Assembly (NCBI GenBank): GCA_010093605.1
Contig: MU004190.1
Location: 1,178,001-1,242,000, forward strand
Source: Lophium mytilinum
Lineage: Eukaryota; Ascomycota; Dothideomycetes; Mytilinidiales; Mytilinidiaceae
Direction of reading: 5' to 3'
Length of the DNA: 64,000 nt
Shown piece by piece: positions 1 to 12,552 of this stretch. A program made the translations under genes and the position numbers. Positions within the stretch are counted from its first letter, which is position 1; each line of letters opens with the position of its first letter. A model generated the notes under the pieces. The model had not been told where the DNA came from. It was given only the letters and a program-made list of their open reading frames with translations, and ran no database searches.

Positions 1-1
1 C

Positions 2-295
2 ACTGCTACCCGCACGGCAAGGTCGGCCACTCCGACTCGTGGCCAACCTACAAACCTCAGTCTTGCCGGTTTCGGGAAGATTGCGCTCCGGTTTTCGCTC
101 GACTTCGAGAAAACTCTCGGCATAAACGCCACCACTGTGCAAGGTAGCATGGTCTGGAAGCACTATATGCTCCACGCTGAGCCGTCCATGCATCGAGTCA
201 GCTTTCTCACTCTCGCCCGAGGGCTGCCTGAAGCTCGGGACGGCATGCCCAAGCACGTTGATCTTCTCGTCCCGCATGCACGCGGGGGAGAGTGA
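2..295 (+). CDS. Possible 3' end of a gene cut by the window edge
   Basis: Frame 2 is open from the first bases to a TGA at 293-295, about 97 codons. Third positions lean to G/C, as in the confident genes here. The peptide includes GFGKIALRFSLDFEKTLGIN and ends HARGGE. I recognise no domain and there is no start or splice acceptor in view, so it could also be a chance open frame. Confidence 0.3.
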   Translation, partial: TATRTARSATPTRGQPTNLSLAGFGKIALRFSLDFEKTLGINATTVQGSMVWKHYMLHAEPSMHRVSFLTLARGLPEARDGMPKHVDLLVPHARGGE

Positions 296-3200
296 ATTGA
301 GAAATGTTCCGCTGATTCTTGCCAATTAACTCCCATACACTCCTCAGCTCACCGCAACTAAGCCCTCCAATCTCCCAGGGGACGGAGAATTTGGCAGCCT
401 GGTCCTACAACTCCGTTTGGGGCGCCCAGCCAACACAATGGGTGCTGGTGACATGATACGATCTCGGAAATCTTCAACCAACACTTCCGCACTAACGCGG
501 CATGCCAGCAGCTGGACCTCTATCGGTCCTATTGAAGTGCATCATTTGTCACCGCTCTTATGCTATTGCGGCCCATTGCTGGCGGGCCAGTCTCTACGAG
601 GCCCACGGCTGGTCTTGTGCCACCGTAGACGAAATCCAGACACTCACTCTAGACACTGAGCCACTTCACGCTCTGCGAGCCTCCTCTGCAAGCACTATCA
701 TTAGGCGTTCAAGGATGGTCTGGAGGGCTCTAGCCTCCATCCGGTCCGGTGGCCGGAGGAAACATGGTGCTCGCATTGTGGGGATTATCAGCCAAGTGAA
801 GCTCGTGTCGATGAAGACGTCCTTCACCCGGGCGAAGTGCTGGACTGTCTCCCTACTGGCCCTCCGGCTAGCAATCACGCACCTCAGACTGAAAGAGGAA
901 AGTCCAGTGGACGTGAAGGCAGTCCTACCGTGGCCGTGACGAAGAAGCTCCCGAGATTTGCGTCATCCGGCGCCCATTTCGCCAGAGAGTCCACGAGTAT
1001 CAAGGACGGAGGAGAGCCCCATCGCCGAACGACCAGGGCTACTGAAGTGTGCATAGCACTACCGCACGCAGGCCCTGAAGTGGAGGTACTCAACCTCGCG
1101 CACACACACACAGCCTCCCGGCGCCCCGTTCCCATGCCTACCTACCCGCTGTCCGGGGCAGCCGCCGTGCCACACGTTCTACACGAAGTGCAACACAGAC
1201 ACGGCATGCAACGCTCCTCCATCAGGAGAAAAAGCACTCTTCCTCGCACGCAAAGAGTCTCGAATAGGGCTCCACCTCTTCCGGCCAGGACCCAAGCAGC
1301 CAGCGCACCAATCCCCGCCCTAAGACCGCAAACCTTGCATATGCACCCACGGCCTAGGTGCAGCAACTCTCCCTACTCGCGCCAGCCCAAATCCTGCACG
1401 CTGAGCGCGCCTCTCTCGCCCGCCCTTCGCCCTCCCCACCGGGGGCCACAGTGCCCAATGGCACCGCCAGCACTGCTGCCCTCACCCACCCGCCGTCGGC
1501 CAGTACGTGACGCACCGCGACCCACCCGGCCACCTCATTCGCCGCCCACAAGCGGCCGGCCGCGCTCGCACACAGCTCTGATCTCGGGACTCCCATCTTG
1601 CGCGCGTCAGGCCGCTGGCAGTCTGGTTACCTCGCTCGCTGCATTCTCCCCAGCATCCGCGACTCCTCACATGACGGCCGCGACCACCAGCAGTCGAGCG
1701 CACCTGCATGTAGTAAAAATCAACGTCGGCCCATGGGCTGGCACGGCCTTGGACGCTCGTCCGCACGCCGCACGCATTGCACAATCGAGGCAAAGACTGT
1801 CAGGAGCAAAGCACGGAAGGGGTTTGGCATTTTGGTTAACTGGCTGAGATTCTAATCGCTGTTTTGGGGCTGCGCTTTGTTTACTTTGTTCATGCTTGCT
1901 GCGCCGAGGGCCGTGCTTTGACTGCCCTAGTGGTTGGTGCAATGCAAAACACGCGAGGCTTGGAAAAGGAGGCAAGCGAACGACAACAGAATGTCCTCTT
2001 GCATAACGGAGGTGCCTACCCAACCTCGCTTTCGTCCTTTGAGTCTGCCACAAGGCAGATGCTGCCCGTCAGGAGATGATAGGTTAGTTGCAATCTATCG
2101 GTGAGCGAGCATTGGCTCGGCGGTGCGGTGTTTGCCTTCCTGATGCCAGGCAGAAAGCGTCAGCGTGACGGCCGGAGTCCTGTTCCAGTCATCTCGCCAC
2201 CGCACCGTCAAAGCGCTCACTCCATGCTTCTGCTCCGTCCATACATAATCGTGAATGCGGCGGGGTAACCGGTGAGAGAGCGTCTGATCTTGCCGTGGAT
2301 ACGCAAGCTTGTGACGCCTTTCTGCGGGCTGGGGGCAGGTAACCCCAGCCCGGACTGCAGTAACAGTGAGGCGAACCGGCGCTGGGTGTTTTGTCCGGCC
2401 CATTATTGATTGAAAGGAGGATACCCTGGAAGCGTGGTCTCCCCATAGATCAACCAAACGGTGTCCGCCACGTCAGAGGATCTCCGATGGGGCATGCTCC
2501 GGTCGAATCTAGCGTGGTTCTGCATCTCGAATGATTGCCTCGATATGCGATGGCGGACTAGGTGCCGCATGAACTTTGCACCAGCCCGTTATCTAAGAGC
2601 AATGCTTGTCAGCCTGCATGTGAAGCTAGACCTTTCAACAATAGGCGGGACGCGGGTGAACCATGCCGTTGCGCGAGAATTTGATCAGCTGAATGATCAG
2701 AGAACCGACCGCTCAATGCATCATGCATGTGTGTACTCAGGCTAGTAGCCCATGCAGACGGTGCGTGGCATGACCGGACACCACCTCCTCGAGCGGTTGC
2801 AGCGCCAGCAGATAAGGTGACTGGGCAGCGATGCCTCCGGCCAGTGGGGAAGGGTCGAGAATGTTTGTGTCAGCCAAGAAACGCGAGGACCCGTGTCGAG
2901 GAAGGCAAAGGGTGATCGAATGCAGTGGTATCCGTGGAGCTCGAGCCTACGATTGATTAGCTGGGATGACAAGGGAGATTGACACAGACTCAGCACCGGC
3001 AAAGGCTGCTGGATTGCGCCACTTGAACGGCAAGGGAGGAATTGCAAGTGAAGCAGCAACAAGAAACCAAACAACTCCAGCCGAGAGGCACGACAAATGT
3101 CTCCGGGCGCTGTTGACCAATGCTTCGAAGCGAAAGGGCAGACTCCATGATCGGTGGGCGTGCGGGAACCGTCATGTAGAGCACCCGCTTTTCAGTCCTC

Positions 3201-4142
3201 CCGTGTTCCAAATTGATGAGGATAACGTGTGAGGCGTTATTGTCCAATCGCTTGCCAGGGACGGCCAACGAATGGAGAGGCGGTTGGACGTTCGGCATTG
3301 GTTTGGAAGCACGTGACCAGATCTCGGTTCAACAACTTCAACATCCACCAGGGATGGAAAGCCCAAAAACACCAGAACAAAGCCCCCAAGACGCCCGGAG
3401 TGCTTCGGCTGAAACGATCGGACAAGGACCATGAGGGATTTTCTCCTCGCGAGGAGCAATTACGCGTACGAGGAAGCCACGATGTCGGTGATCCCTAGCA
3501 GATGTGATATCTCTTTGCATAGCTGGAACGCCAGTCGCGGCCTAGGGTATCATTGCAGCCGGCCTCCATGGATCCTTTAGCGTCCTTCGAGAGGGATCCG
3601 TTGATCGTGGCGATATCGTTGGACGCCAGTGGGTGGGGTAGCACCATGCCGACTCATGGACGGACGACGGCTACGTCCCTTGGTCCGTCGACGGCAACGA
3701 GCGGGAGCCAGACGTTGATGAGCTTGTGATGGTCTCCCCGAGTCTCTGAGGCATAAATAGCGGCGTCGGTGCCCTCAGGAGTCTCCTCCATCATCCCATC
3801 AGCTCCTGACTTTCTCAAAGCTCCACCAGATATCCAGCATCTTCGACCGTTGTCCTTCTTCTCTGACACCAGAGCTCTTCCTGTCCAAGCTCTTCCTCAT
3901 ACCACGCTTCAGTAGACATCGAGTGTCTCCCACCCAACCGCAGTGTAGGTCATGATGAGGTTCCTCCTCTTGAAGTGACCCCTGAGGCTGATCTTTGCGA
4001 GCAGTGAAGTCCCTTGTCCAATCATTTCGAACCACAAGCCCACTCAAGCAACACGAGGTACGTTGACAAGACCTGTCAACCAAACGATTGTCCCATAAGG
4101 CTGACACAGACATCGCGCTAGAATCGCCCAGCCCTTGAAACA
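296..4142. other. 3.8 kb without a supported gene
   Basis: GC-rich sequence with overlapping open frames on both strands but no recognisable protein. The longest frame (837-1847, plus) translates to Pro/Arg/Ser-rich low-complexity sequence. Around 500-1000 there are scraps that look like decayed coding sequence (Cys pairs such as CIICH and WCSHCG in different frames, separated by a TAG). I see no RNA gene or clear repeat. Confidence 0.4.
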
Positions 4143-4487
4143 TGTGCTTCTTTGATCAACACCGGTTCGTGTGTGGCGACTGGAAGTGGGGCCACTTCCG
4201 CCAGCACTGCAATCGGGAGTATCGCATCGGTGAAACGTGTGGCATGAAGCTCATCATGCAGACGGTGCCGGTGGGCCAGAAGTGCAAGCTGTGCGAGAAG
4301 ATCGACACCAAGATGCGTCGCCGGGCCGCCGAGGTCGAGCGCATCAATCGATGGCAGCGCGAGGGGAACAAGTTCCGAGCCTCCATTGACAAGTCGATGG
4401 AGATGATTCGTGGTCTTGACGCCGAGATCTATGAGCTTGGGTGCGAGCGGAATAGGAGACTCCAAGGCATCGGCAGCCATGGCTAGG
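4143..4487 (+). CDS. Small conserved fungal hypothetical protein, 114 aa
   Basis: Intronless frame starting MCFFDQHRFVCGDWKWG. The N-terminal half has a Cys/His pattern (C-G-D-W, H-C-N-R-E, E-T-C-G-M, C-K-L-C) that suggests a small metal-binding or disulphide-stabilised fold. The C-terminal half, from about residue 50, is a charged helix rich in Arg/Glu that could form a coiled coil. From memory, proteins of this layout (C-G-D-x-K-W-G-x-F-R-Q-H-C near the start) are common uncharacterised single-domain proteins in Dothideomycetes and Sordariomycetes. No function is known to me. The ATG follows an in-frame gap and the frame ends at TAG just after GIGSHG. Confidence 0.75.
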
Positions 4488-7401
4488 TGGGAGTGCGGGA
4501 ACGGGCGTCGGGGTATTTTTGTTTCATGTACAACGTTTCGTTCTTCTGCAGTGACTTGGAGTCCACTCATTCTGGGACAGGGGATTTTGGATGATACAGA
4601 AAATTGATATTGGAAGGTGGAGGAGGAGCAAGGAAAGGGAGAGCGGTACCTCTTACAGTCGCTTGTTTCTCAAGTAGCTACTCTGTCGGGTCTAATGATG
4701 TAACGATTTCAACTACCTCTATGATTGGCCGTGTTGTGAGCGCTGGGGACGTAGCCGCTGAGCCGGTGATCGGGGGCTGAAGCTGTCCAATCCGTGACGG
4801 TCGCGTAGCCAAAATAGCAGTCCGCAGTTGATCGCGCACGGCCCCCACAGGAGGCGGCGAGGCGCCCGCTCCGGTGCGCAAAGAGCCTGGCAGAGGGTTG
4901 GAGCGTAGTGCGCCATGATCTGGGGGTGTGCAGCACTGTTCGCTGTTATCGCTGAGGGTCGGAGGATGTTTGTTGTGGGGAGAAGTGCGGCGGGCGAGGT
5001 GAGGAGAAGTCTTTCGGTTAAAGTTCCGGTCACATGATGGCGCTAAGCTCCGTTTGGGATTCTGCCGAACTGTCCCCGATAGGCCTTGACGCTCATCGCT
5101 TCATCTCCGGAGAACTTCCTCATCCTGAACGGCGTCCCTCTTGTCCTCTCTCCTCAATGCTGAAGATAGTATCCAAGGCTGTGTGTAGACCATCTGTAGC
5201 TAGACAAGCTGCGTGGCCACAGTGCCACTGTGCCGTCCCCCCTTCTGTGCCGCGCCAGCAAGTATGTCTTCGTCGTTCTCTGCCAGTATGCTCCATCAAG
5301 ATCGAGCTATATGGATCGTGGGTATGGTATCGAGTGTCTTTCGTTCTTCCTAGAGTTGGTTCTTTCGTTTGGGCAATATCCGCCTTCGTTTTCGAGTCCT
5401 GCCGTGCGAGTCCCGATGTCGTGCTGCGTTCATGAAGGCTGGGTGGCTGGGTAGGTTCGCTTCCAAGTCTTCATCTCTTCCCCCTCTCAAAAGAAAGCGC
5501 AAGACGCCAAAGGATGGGAGCTCCTCTTAGACGACTCAAAGGAGCAATATCAACCCACAGGGCCAGCAAACTCATTCAACGCACTCTCTCCTACGTGGCG
5601 CTCTCTGACTGGTCTGCCTACCCCGTAGATCGCTCCGGTGTCCTCTCCGTCAAACTGGCGCGGCCCTACGTCTGTCGTTAGGATGCGAATCCCTCCGCGA
5701 TCTTGCTTTTTGTCGATGATCGTGATCTCATGTTGAATCTTGTCTTACCATTTTCCTTTTTCTCTCCACCTGCTTGGTGTCTGGCCGCGAGCAGCGGCCC
5801 TACGTTTCTTTTAAAAGTCTCAGCAACCCCAGCAGCCTGGCCCAACACACCACATCTCATCTTCTGCAGTCCTCGGCGCTAACTTTGGCCATTGCATTTG
5901 ACACCTCTGTACGACTGACTGCTGCCGAATCTATGACGTGTACAGGGAATTGCCAGGTTCAGCGCCGGCGTGCAACCAATAACCAGCGCGCAGCACCTCT
6001 CCTCTCCTCCACCCTCTGCAGCGTTAATACGGGCGACCATCATGCCAGGCGAATACACTTCCTTCACGTGTGTTGTGGTGAGACTACAACCCTCTCAAAC
6101 CCTGCCGAGGGCTGTCGGTGCCAATAGGATTCATTTGATACCCTTGTATTATTACACTCTGGGCCACATGCAGGAGACTTTAGCTCCACCATGCGTATGA
6201 AATGGGTGTACAGTTCTCTCCCATTACGAATCTCTCTCCTTCTCACATGCGCGACGCGTTTCAGACTTTACGAAGACTCATTTCCCTAGCCAACCAATCA
6301 GAGCGAAGAAGCGAGCAATTGGCCTTGTGTGGACTGCCCGCCTACCGCCAACGACCCATATCTTCCAATGCCCTCCCAACTGGATCACAAGCGCTCGCTT
6401 CGCATACAGAACATCCCAGCGGGTCTCGAATTCAATAATACGCATTGGGTTCCCCACAAACTTGAAGCCTAACGCGAACCACATCGCTCTCCACTACCTA
6501 CTACAAAACGAACCCAGGCGCCAACACTGCATACAGAACATCCAGCGTATCTCGGCACGAGTCAGGTTGATCAAGGCAAGGATGTATCAAATCGATGGTC
6601 TATGGATTACGAGCCTACAGCGGACGAGCGAAACCTAAGCGCTTGCTACCTACCAAGCCCAAGCGCGTCGATGAAGAGCTCAGAAAAGTTGAAAAGCGAG
6701 CACGCGAAGTCTCTTTTACAGTCTACAAGGTAATCGTCTGAAATTCAGCGAACGACAACGATCTCTACCAGCCTCGCCGCTACAGGTCCTGGCTGACTTC
6801 TACCGATGACTACCAAATAAAACCCTGGCGTCCTTCAGAAAAGGCCAGAGCCATGAGAGCGAAGATGCACGCCATTATTCTATGGTGGGCTGCAAGCCTA
6901 CCCCACGAATACCCAGCTTCCAACGCGCAACCGTAGGCACCCAAGCGCCCGCAACCAATGCATCACACTCAGCACGGCCTAAATAAGGCAGGAGCCAACC
7001 CATGAGATCAAGAAGCACACCAGCTATTCCATTATGCTACCGCCGCCCCACAACTCTCCAACACTCCTTGTCCCACAAGAACCCCCAGGCGCCAGCACCG
7101 ACACACAGCATACCCAGCGCGTCGAGAAACAGCGCGAAAACCTCATCGAATCCAGGCTAATGATGCTGTATAGAAAAGACGAAAGGAAAAGTACCCCCGC
7201 AGAATGGTCAGCCACCAACTCCCATCCCTGATCTCGCTCCCCACTCACCCCCACGCTTTACCTCTATCCATCCCATCCGCCTCCTTTTTCGATTTCCATG
7301 TGCTCATCCGTTCGTTCGTTCGTTCGTTCGAGCGCTCACCGGCTCGGCTCGGCTCGTCCCGTCACGTCCCCCTCCCGCCTCTATTCCCCATCTCTCAGCC
7401 T
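4488..7401. other. 2.9 kb intergenic region with weak degenerate repeats
   Basis: No supported gene. Three loosely similar stretches (about 6340-6460, 6500-6600 and 7050-7170) share wording like CAGGCGCCA...CATAC..CA..CCAGCG, which suggests an old diverged repeat. A TTCG microsatellite lies near 7310-7332, followed by GGCTC repeats; both are probably just downstream of the wall-protein gene's stop codon. Confidence 0.4.
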
Positions 7402-10400
7402 TCAAACCGCAAACAACCCCACCCCATCCACCTCCACCGCCACCCTCCCATCCGCATCCAACGCCCCGTTACACGCCACCGTGAAATGAAACTCCACACT
7501 CCCCGCCTCCGCCCCACTCCCCGCCTTGAAAACCGCCCGACTCGTCTCCCAACTCACCCCGGGCTCAACACCCAGAAGCACCTCGCTCCCAGATTTAAAC
7601 GTCACCGTACACCCCCCATCCACCGGCGCCTGCCGATAGCTCACGACGAGGTTGTACGTCGTATCCGGGCACAGCGTCACCGGCTGATACACATCCAGCG
7701 TCGCGTTTACCACCGAGCTAGCCACACGCGCGACGTACGAGCCGTTCGACCCCGGCGAGCTGCCGCGGAAGGAGGTGAGATACGTGTCGGGCCCCTTAGG
7801 AACGGAGTCCCAGCCGAGGGGGAGGAAGCGGGCGTCGGGCTGCTCGAAGTCGCCGTTGAAGACGGCGTTGCTACTTTTCGAGTCGCACGCTTGCTGGATT
7901 TGCGCCGCGGTGGCGGTTTGGCCGAGGGCGCGGCGGAGGGCTAGGGCCGCGGTGGCGGAGGGGAGGGAGGCGAGATAGGCGGTTGTGTATTGGGCGGGTG
8001 CTGTGGGGGCGGAGAAGAGCGGGGTGGATGCGCAGGAGGCGCTGGCGGTGTGGGTGATGTAGGTTATGATGGTTTGGGTTTCGACCCAGGGGAAAGCGGA
8101 GGGGCAGACGTTAGCGGAGGTGCCGGTGCCGGTGGGGAAGAAGGTTGTGGCGTTTGAAGAAAGGGTGGGGAGGGAGGAGGAGGGGAGAGAGGGTGCTAGG
8201 AGAGACGCTGATGTGCCGGTTCCGAGAGGAGCGGTTGAGTTGTCAGATTCGGTTTGGACGCTGAGTGATGCCGATACAGTCGTCAAGACCGTGCCAGTGC
8301 CGACAAAGCTGGTTGAGTTTGCATATTCCGTAGGTGCTGCGAGCGAGGCTGATGCTGGGGCTGTCCCGGTACCAATGAGGATGGTTGAGTTTGCAGATTC
8401 TGTAGGTACCTCAAGAGACGCTGTCGATACGGCGGTTCTTGTGCCGAGCGGGATTGAAGAATTTACAGACTCAGTAGGGGCTAGAAGAGAAGCAGACGTA
8501 ACCGCGGAGCCAGTCCCTAGAGGAAGTGTTGCGTTAAGCGAAGGGGAGTAGGTGGGGAAACCTTCAGACGGTATCAGAGAACTCGTTCCAGTCCCCAGAA
8601 CTAATGTCGAATTGAGTGATTCTATTGGCACTGACGGAGAAGGAGCGGGAGCGGTCCCTGTGATCAAAGTGAAGTTCAGTGATTCAGAGGACCCGGCAGA
8701 CGGGACAGATCCAGTGCTCAACACGAGAGTGGTGGTGATTAGCTCTGTCAACACAGAGGTCACGGTTCCCAAGAGTGTCGAGTTTGTCGTAGCTGAAGGC
8801 ACGACTCCCGTGGATCCAGTTCCTTGCCTTGGTCCTTCTGAATTGCTAAATTCAAAATCGGTAGAAGGGGACGCTGTTGGCGCTGGGAATGTTGCATTCG
8901 AGGAAGCTGGAGCAGGTGTCACCGATATTGCCTCAGATATGGTAGAGTTGGCTGATACGGGTGACAGCCCAGTAGAGACTCCAGTTCCACCCAGGGTGGT
9001 TGACCTGCTCCTCGATTGGTGACCATTCCTGCCCCCCTCGTCGTTGCTGAAGTCGAAGGTATCTGTGGTATCCGTAGAAATGAACGCACCGACGCTGGCT
9101 GATGGCACGGGTCTTGGTGGAGCGGTGGTGAGTGGGATGCTTGATTGTGGAGTACCGCCGTATGAGGGAAACACTGGTGAGAGCACAGTCTGTACTGAGG
9201 TGACAGTCTCCACTACAGTCTGGTTGACGACCGTAGTGGTTCCGTTTGAAAAAATTGGGAATGGTGCTGTCGTCGGTGGGATGATGCCGCTCGCTCCAGT
9301 CTCGTTTGCGACAGTCGTGGCCCCAGATACAATAGATGTGAAGCCTGCGGACACGACGGTACTTGACACAAATGACTCGTTGGTGGAGGGCAAGCTCCCA
9401 GTACCCGAAATTACGCTCGAGGCAGAAGGAATCTGGGTCGAAAACACTATGGACTCGTTAATGGTTGGTGAAACTCCACTGGATAGACTGCTAGTGGACG
9501 GGGAACCAGTCGGTGGGAGGATTCCTTCTCCTCCAGTAGAATTCGCAGTGAAGTATGAGCCTGAACTAGCAACTGAGAAGCCGCCACTGACTGTTGCTAC
9601 CACACTAGAATCATTCAAAGATGCTGTCGGTCCACTGGATGGACTACTAATGGACGGGGAACCTGTCGGTGGAATGATACCCTCACCTCCCGTTGAGTTA
9701 GCTGTGAATAGCGAGCCTGACGAGGCGAGAGAAACCCCGCCGGTCAACGTCGCGACTATTGTTGAGTCATTCAAAGACTGTGTTGCTCCACTTGACGGAC
9801 TGCTGACTGACGGAGAGCTAGTTGGAGCGATGATACCCTCTCCGCCCGTTGAGTTTGCGGTGAAAAAGGATTCCGAAGTCGCCGTCGAGAAACCCGCACT
9901 AATTACTAAACTTTCGGTAGGTGTGATGATGCCCTCTCCTCCAGTAGAATTCGCAGTGAAGTATGAGCCTGAAGTACCAACCGAGAAGCCGCCACTCGCG
10001 ACAGATGTCGCAGCACCAGTCGGAGGAATCACGCCTTCGCCTCCTGTCGAGTTCGCAGTGACAAACGACCTCGACTCAGCGCTGGAGAACCCACCGCTCA
10101 CGGTTGATGACAACACGATCTCACTGATGACAGTCGACACCGCAGGGGCTGTTCCAGTGGGGCTCAACACCGTGTCGTTTGAAAAGATCAAGGAAACGAT
10201 TGAGCCAGTGGCCGAGAGCACAGTACTAGGAGCACCTGTTGGAGAAATGACACCTTCGTCGCCTGAGGAGTTTGCCGTGAATGATGCACCAGATGTAGCG
10301 GCAGAAATTCCCCCACTCACGGCTGAGGAAACAATGATCTCAGAGGTAGCGTTTGGCAGACCACTTAGAGTGAGCGAGGGACTCGGAGTCTCAATCCCGC

Positions 10401-12552
10401 CTCCGCCAGTAGAAAAGATTATCTCCGTATGGCCTGAGATGACATTTGTGATCGTGACAACTTGCAGACTGGTGAAGACGGTTTCCAAAGTTTGATTGAA
10501 TGGTCCCGGGATGGATGCACTTGGGCTCTCTATGCCAGCCCCGCCGGTAGAAGTGGCCGTTGCAAAAGCACCAGAAGTAGCTGCACTGTCGCTACCAACA
10601 ATTACTACTGTGCTAAAGACGAGGGACGTTGAGTTCCCAATGCCAACGCTAGCACCGCCAGTCTCACTGGGTGCTGCAGTGGGAGTAGCCGAAGATATGG
10701 CTGGAGTCCCACCTTGAGAAGCAGCAGTCGCGGTGGCAGCAGCACCAGAAGTAGAAACTATTGTGCCACTAGTAATCCTAGGTAATAGAGTCGACCCGCC
10801 ACTTCCATCACGGCCGATAATGATGGTAGTAGATCCTCCGGAGATGATAGTTGTAGTGAAACCATCGATAATTGTAGTAGCGCCAACAACGAGTGACGTT
10901 ATGTTTAATTCCACAACGCTGGTACTCACAGAAGGATTGATTATGGTCTGCGTCTGGACATATGTGCAGGAATAATCGGTGGCATACTCCATATACCAGT
11001 CGCTCGTAGCGTTGTAGTATTCTTCCCAATGCCAGTGGACGAAGCCCGCCGTATCCGTCGAACGAGCAGATGTGTAGAAGGAGGTCGCGGCTGCGTGGCC
11101 CGTAGAAAATACGAGAGGAGGCAGTGTGATGGAGGGCGGGTTATTGACAAGTACAGACTTGAGTGAGGCAAGATCAATAGAGCTAACTGCGCTTCCCGGG
11201 GTTTCAATAGCGCAAGTTGTGCCGTTCCCGGTACCGAGCACGTTGAGAAGAACTCCAGTGATAGCCCCATCCCTTGTATCATAAGTCTTCCCACTTCCGT
11301 AAAGGAGACAGTTGTCGCCAGAGGTGGGGGTAGAAAGGAACGTGAATCCTGCACATGGCTGCATCCCTGGAAAGTTGGCATCCACGTACGAGCATTCGGC
11401 CGCGCAATCGTCCTGATCGGAAGTAGTGAGAGTAATGAATGGGGTTGCCCCGATCAACTCGGTGTTGCACATGAGTAGGTATTCCAGCATCTTGCCTCCA
11501 ATGAAGTTGGCGATTTTCTTGTTGTCATCTCCAGGACAAGCAAACGAAACGGCGGTTGCGATAGGCGAGACGGGAGTTCCTGGGCTCGCTATCGAGGATG
11601 TAAGGCCTGATAGGGTGCTGTATAATGTCGTCACAGACAAGGGTGCACTAGATGATATGGTAGCATTAGCGGTCGGTACGAAGGAGGCGGTGGGCACCGA
11701 AGCATTTGAAGGCGAGGAAAATCCCATTGGCGACGGCACTGTCGTTAACGCCGATACGGTCGAGGTGGTAGTCACTGTCTCGGTTTTCGTGGATGTTGAG
11801 GTGACTACTTCGCGGTCATAGGCATACAAGGTTGTCGTCTGCGAAAGTTAGAATTAAGCAGATAGTCTTCTCGTTGCACTTACAGAAGTCGGGGCTGTGT
11901 AGGTACTAGTCTCAGTCGCCGTCGGATCAACATTTAGACAAGTGCAGGCAGTGCTCAGAGCTATGTCCATGGATGACTTTTGGCTATTGGTTGGTGATGG
12001 GGCAGGGGTGCCAGCTACGACAGCCGAAACAGTAGAGTCGAGCTCGGCTTTTGCTTCAGCCCGAAGTGCATTTCTCTCTCGCTTCCTTGCCGGAAAGATT
12101 GTTGACCAGGCAGTCTCGGTAACGGTCTGGGTCGTTGTCGTTCGAGTCGTAGTGGGTATGGTGTTCCACTGGCTTCCTGTCACTGCTGTTACGGTTCTGG
12201 AAGAGGTCAGTTCGGATGATGATACAAATGGAAGAGAGCAGTACACTAGTGGCGTGGTCTCAGCGGTCACGGTGGTAGGGCTCAATCCAAGCCATATGTT
12301 ACAGAATTTCTGGGCCGTATCCTTATTTATCGATTTATCGAGGTATGTAAATTCATCATCCAGGACGCAAAGCAGTTGTCGTTTGCCGAACAGATGATCT
12401 TGAGCTCGGTCGACCAGGCGATTCCCTCTCGACAATTTTCGAACCTCGATTAGTTCTGCAGCGCCCTCCCGTGGGCTGGTAACCCGCGCGTGGGCCGAAT
12501 AAAAGGAAAGTGCAAAGGCCGAAGCCAAAAACGAAGGACGAGTAAAGTACAT
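7402..12552 (-). CDS. Secreted Ser/Thr-rich repetitive cell-surface protein, 1,701 aa
   Basis: Two exons, 12552-11884 and 11838-7402, joined by a 45-nt intron (GTAAGT...CTAAC...GCAG) that keeps the frame (TAPTS|TTTLYAYDRE). The N-terminus is a signal peptide (about residues 1-22, ends YSAHA). Residues about 320-430 hold a Cys-rich apple/PAN-like module (DDCAAECSYVDANFPGMQPC, then NCLLYGSG). A long Ser/Thr/Gly stalk follows, with many N-x-S/T sequons and six repeats built on FTANSTGGEG. The last ~155 residues (from NAVFNGDFEQPD) look like a galactose-binding or CBM-type beta-sandwich. No GPI site is evident. This layout fits a heavily glycosylated wall adhesin or carbohydrate-binding surface protein; that role is inferred. 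Repeat number may vary between strains. Confidence 0.85.
9520..10340 (-). repeat. Intragenic repeats encoding FTANSTGGEG units
   Basis: Six in-frame units with starts near 9527, 9683, 9839, 9935, 10030 and 10255, spaced about 90-220 bp, within the stalk of the wall protein. The units near 9527 and 9935 are nearly identical over about 65 bp, while the others have diverged, which suggests recent copying between two units. Confidence 0.7.

Noticed and set aside
837-1847. 336-codon plus-strand frame
   Set aside because: Pro/Arg/Ser/Ala-rich sequence without domains in a GC-rich region with frames open on both strands; no support beyond length.
7775-10975. Long open frames on the plus strand opposite the wall-protein gene (up to 483 codons)
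   Set aside because: They are shadows of the repetitive, low-stop minus-strand gene; they lack plausible starts, domains or splice sites.
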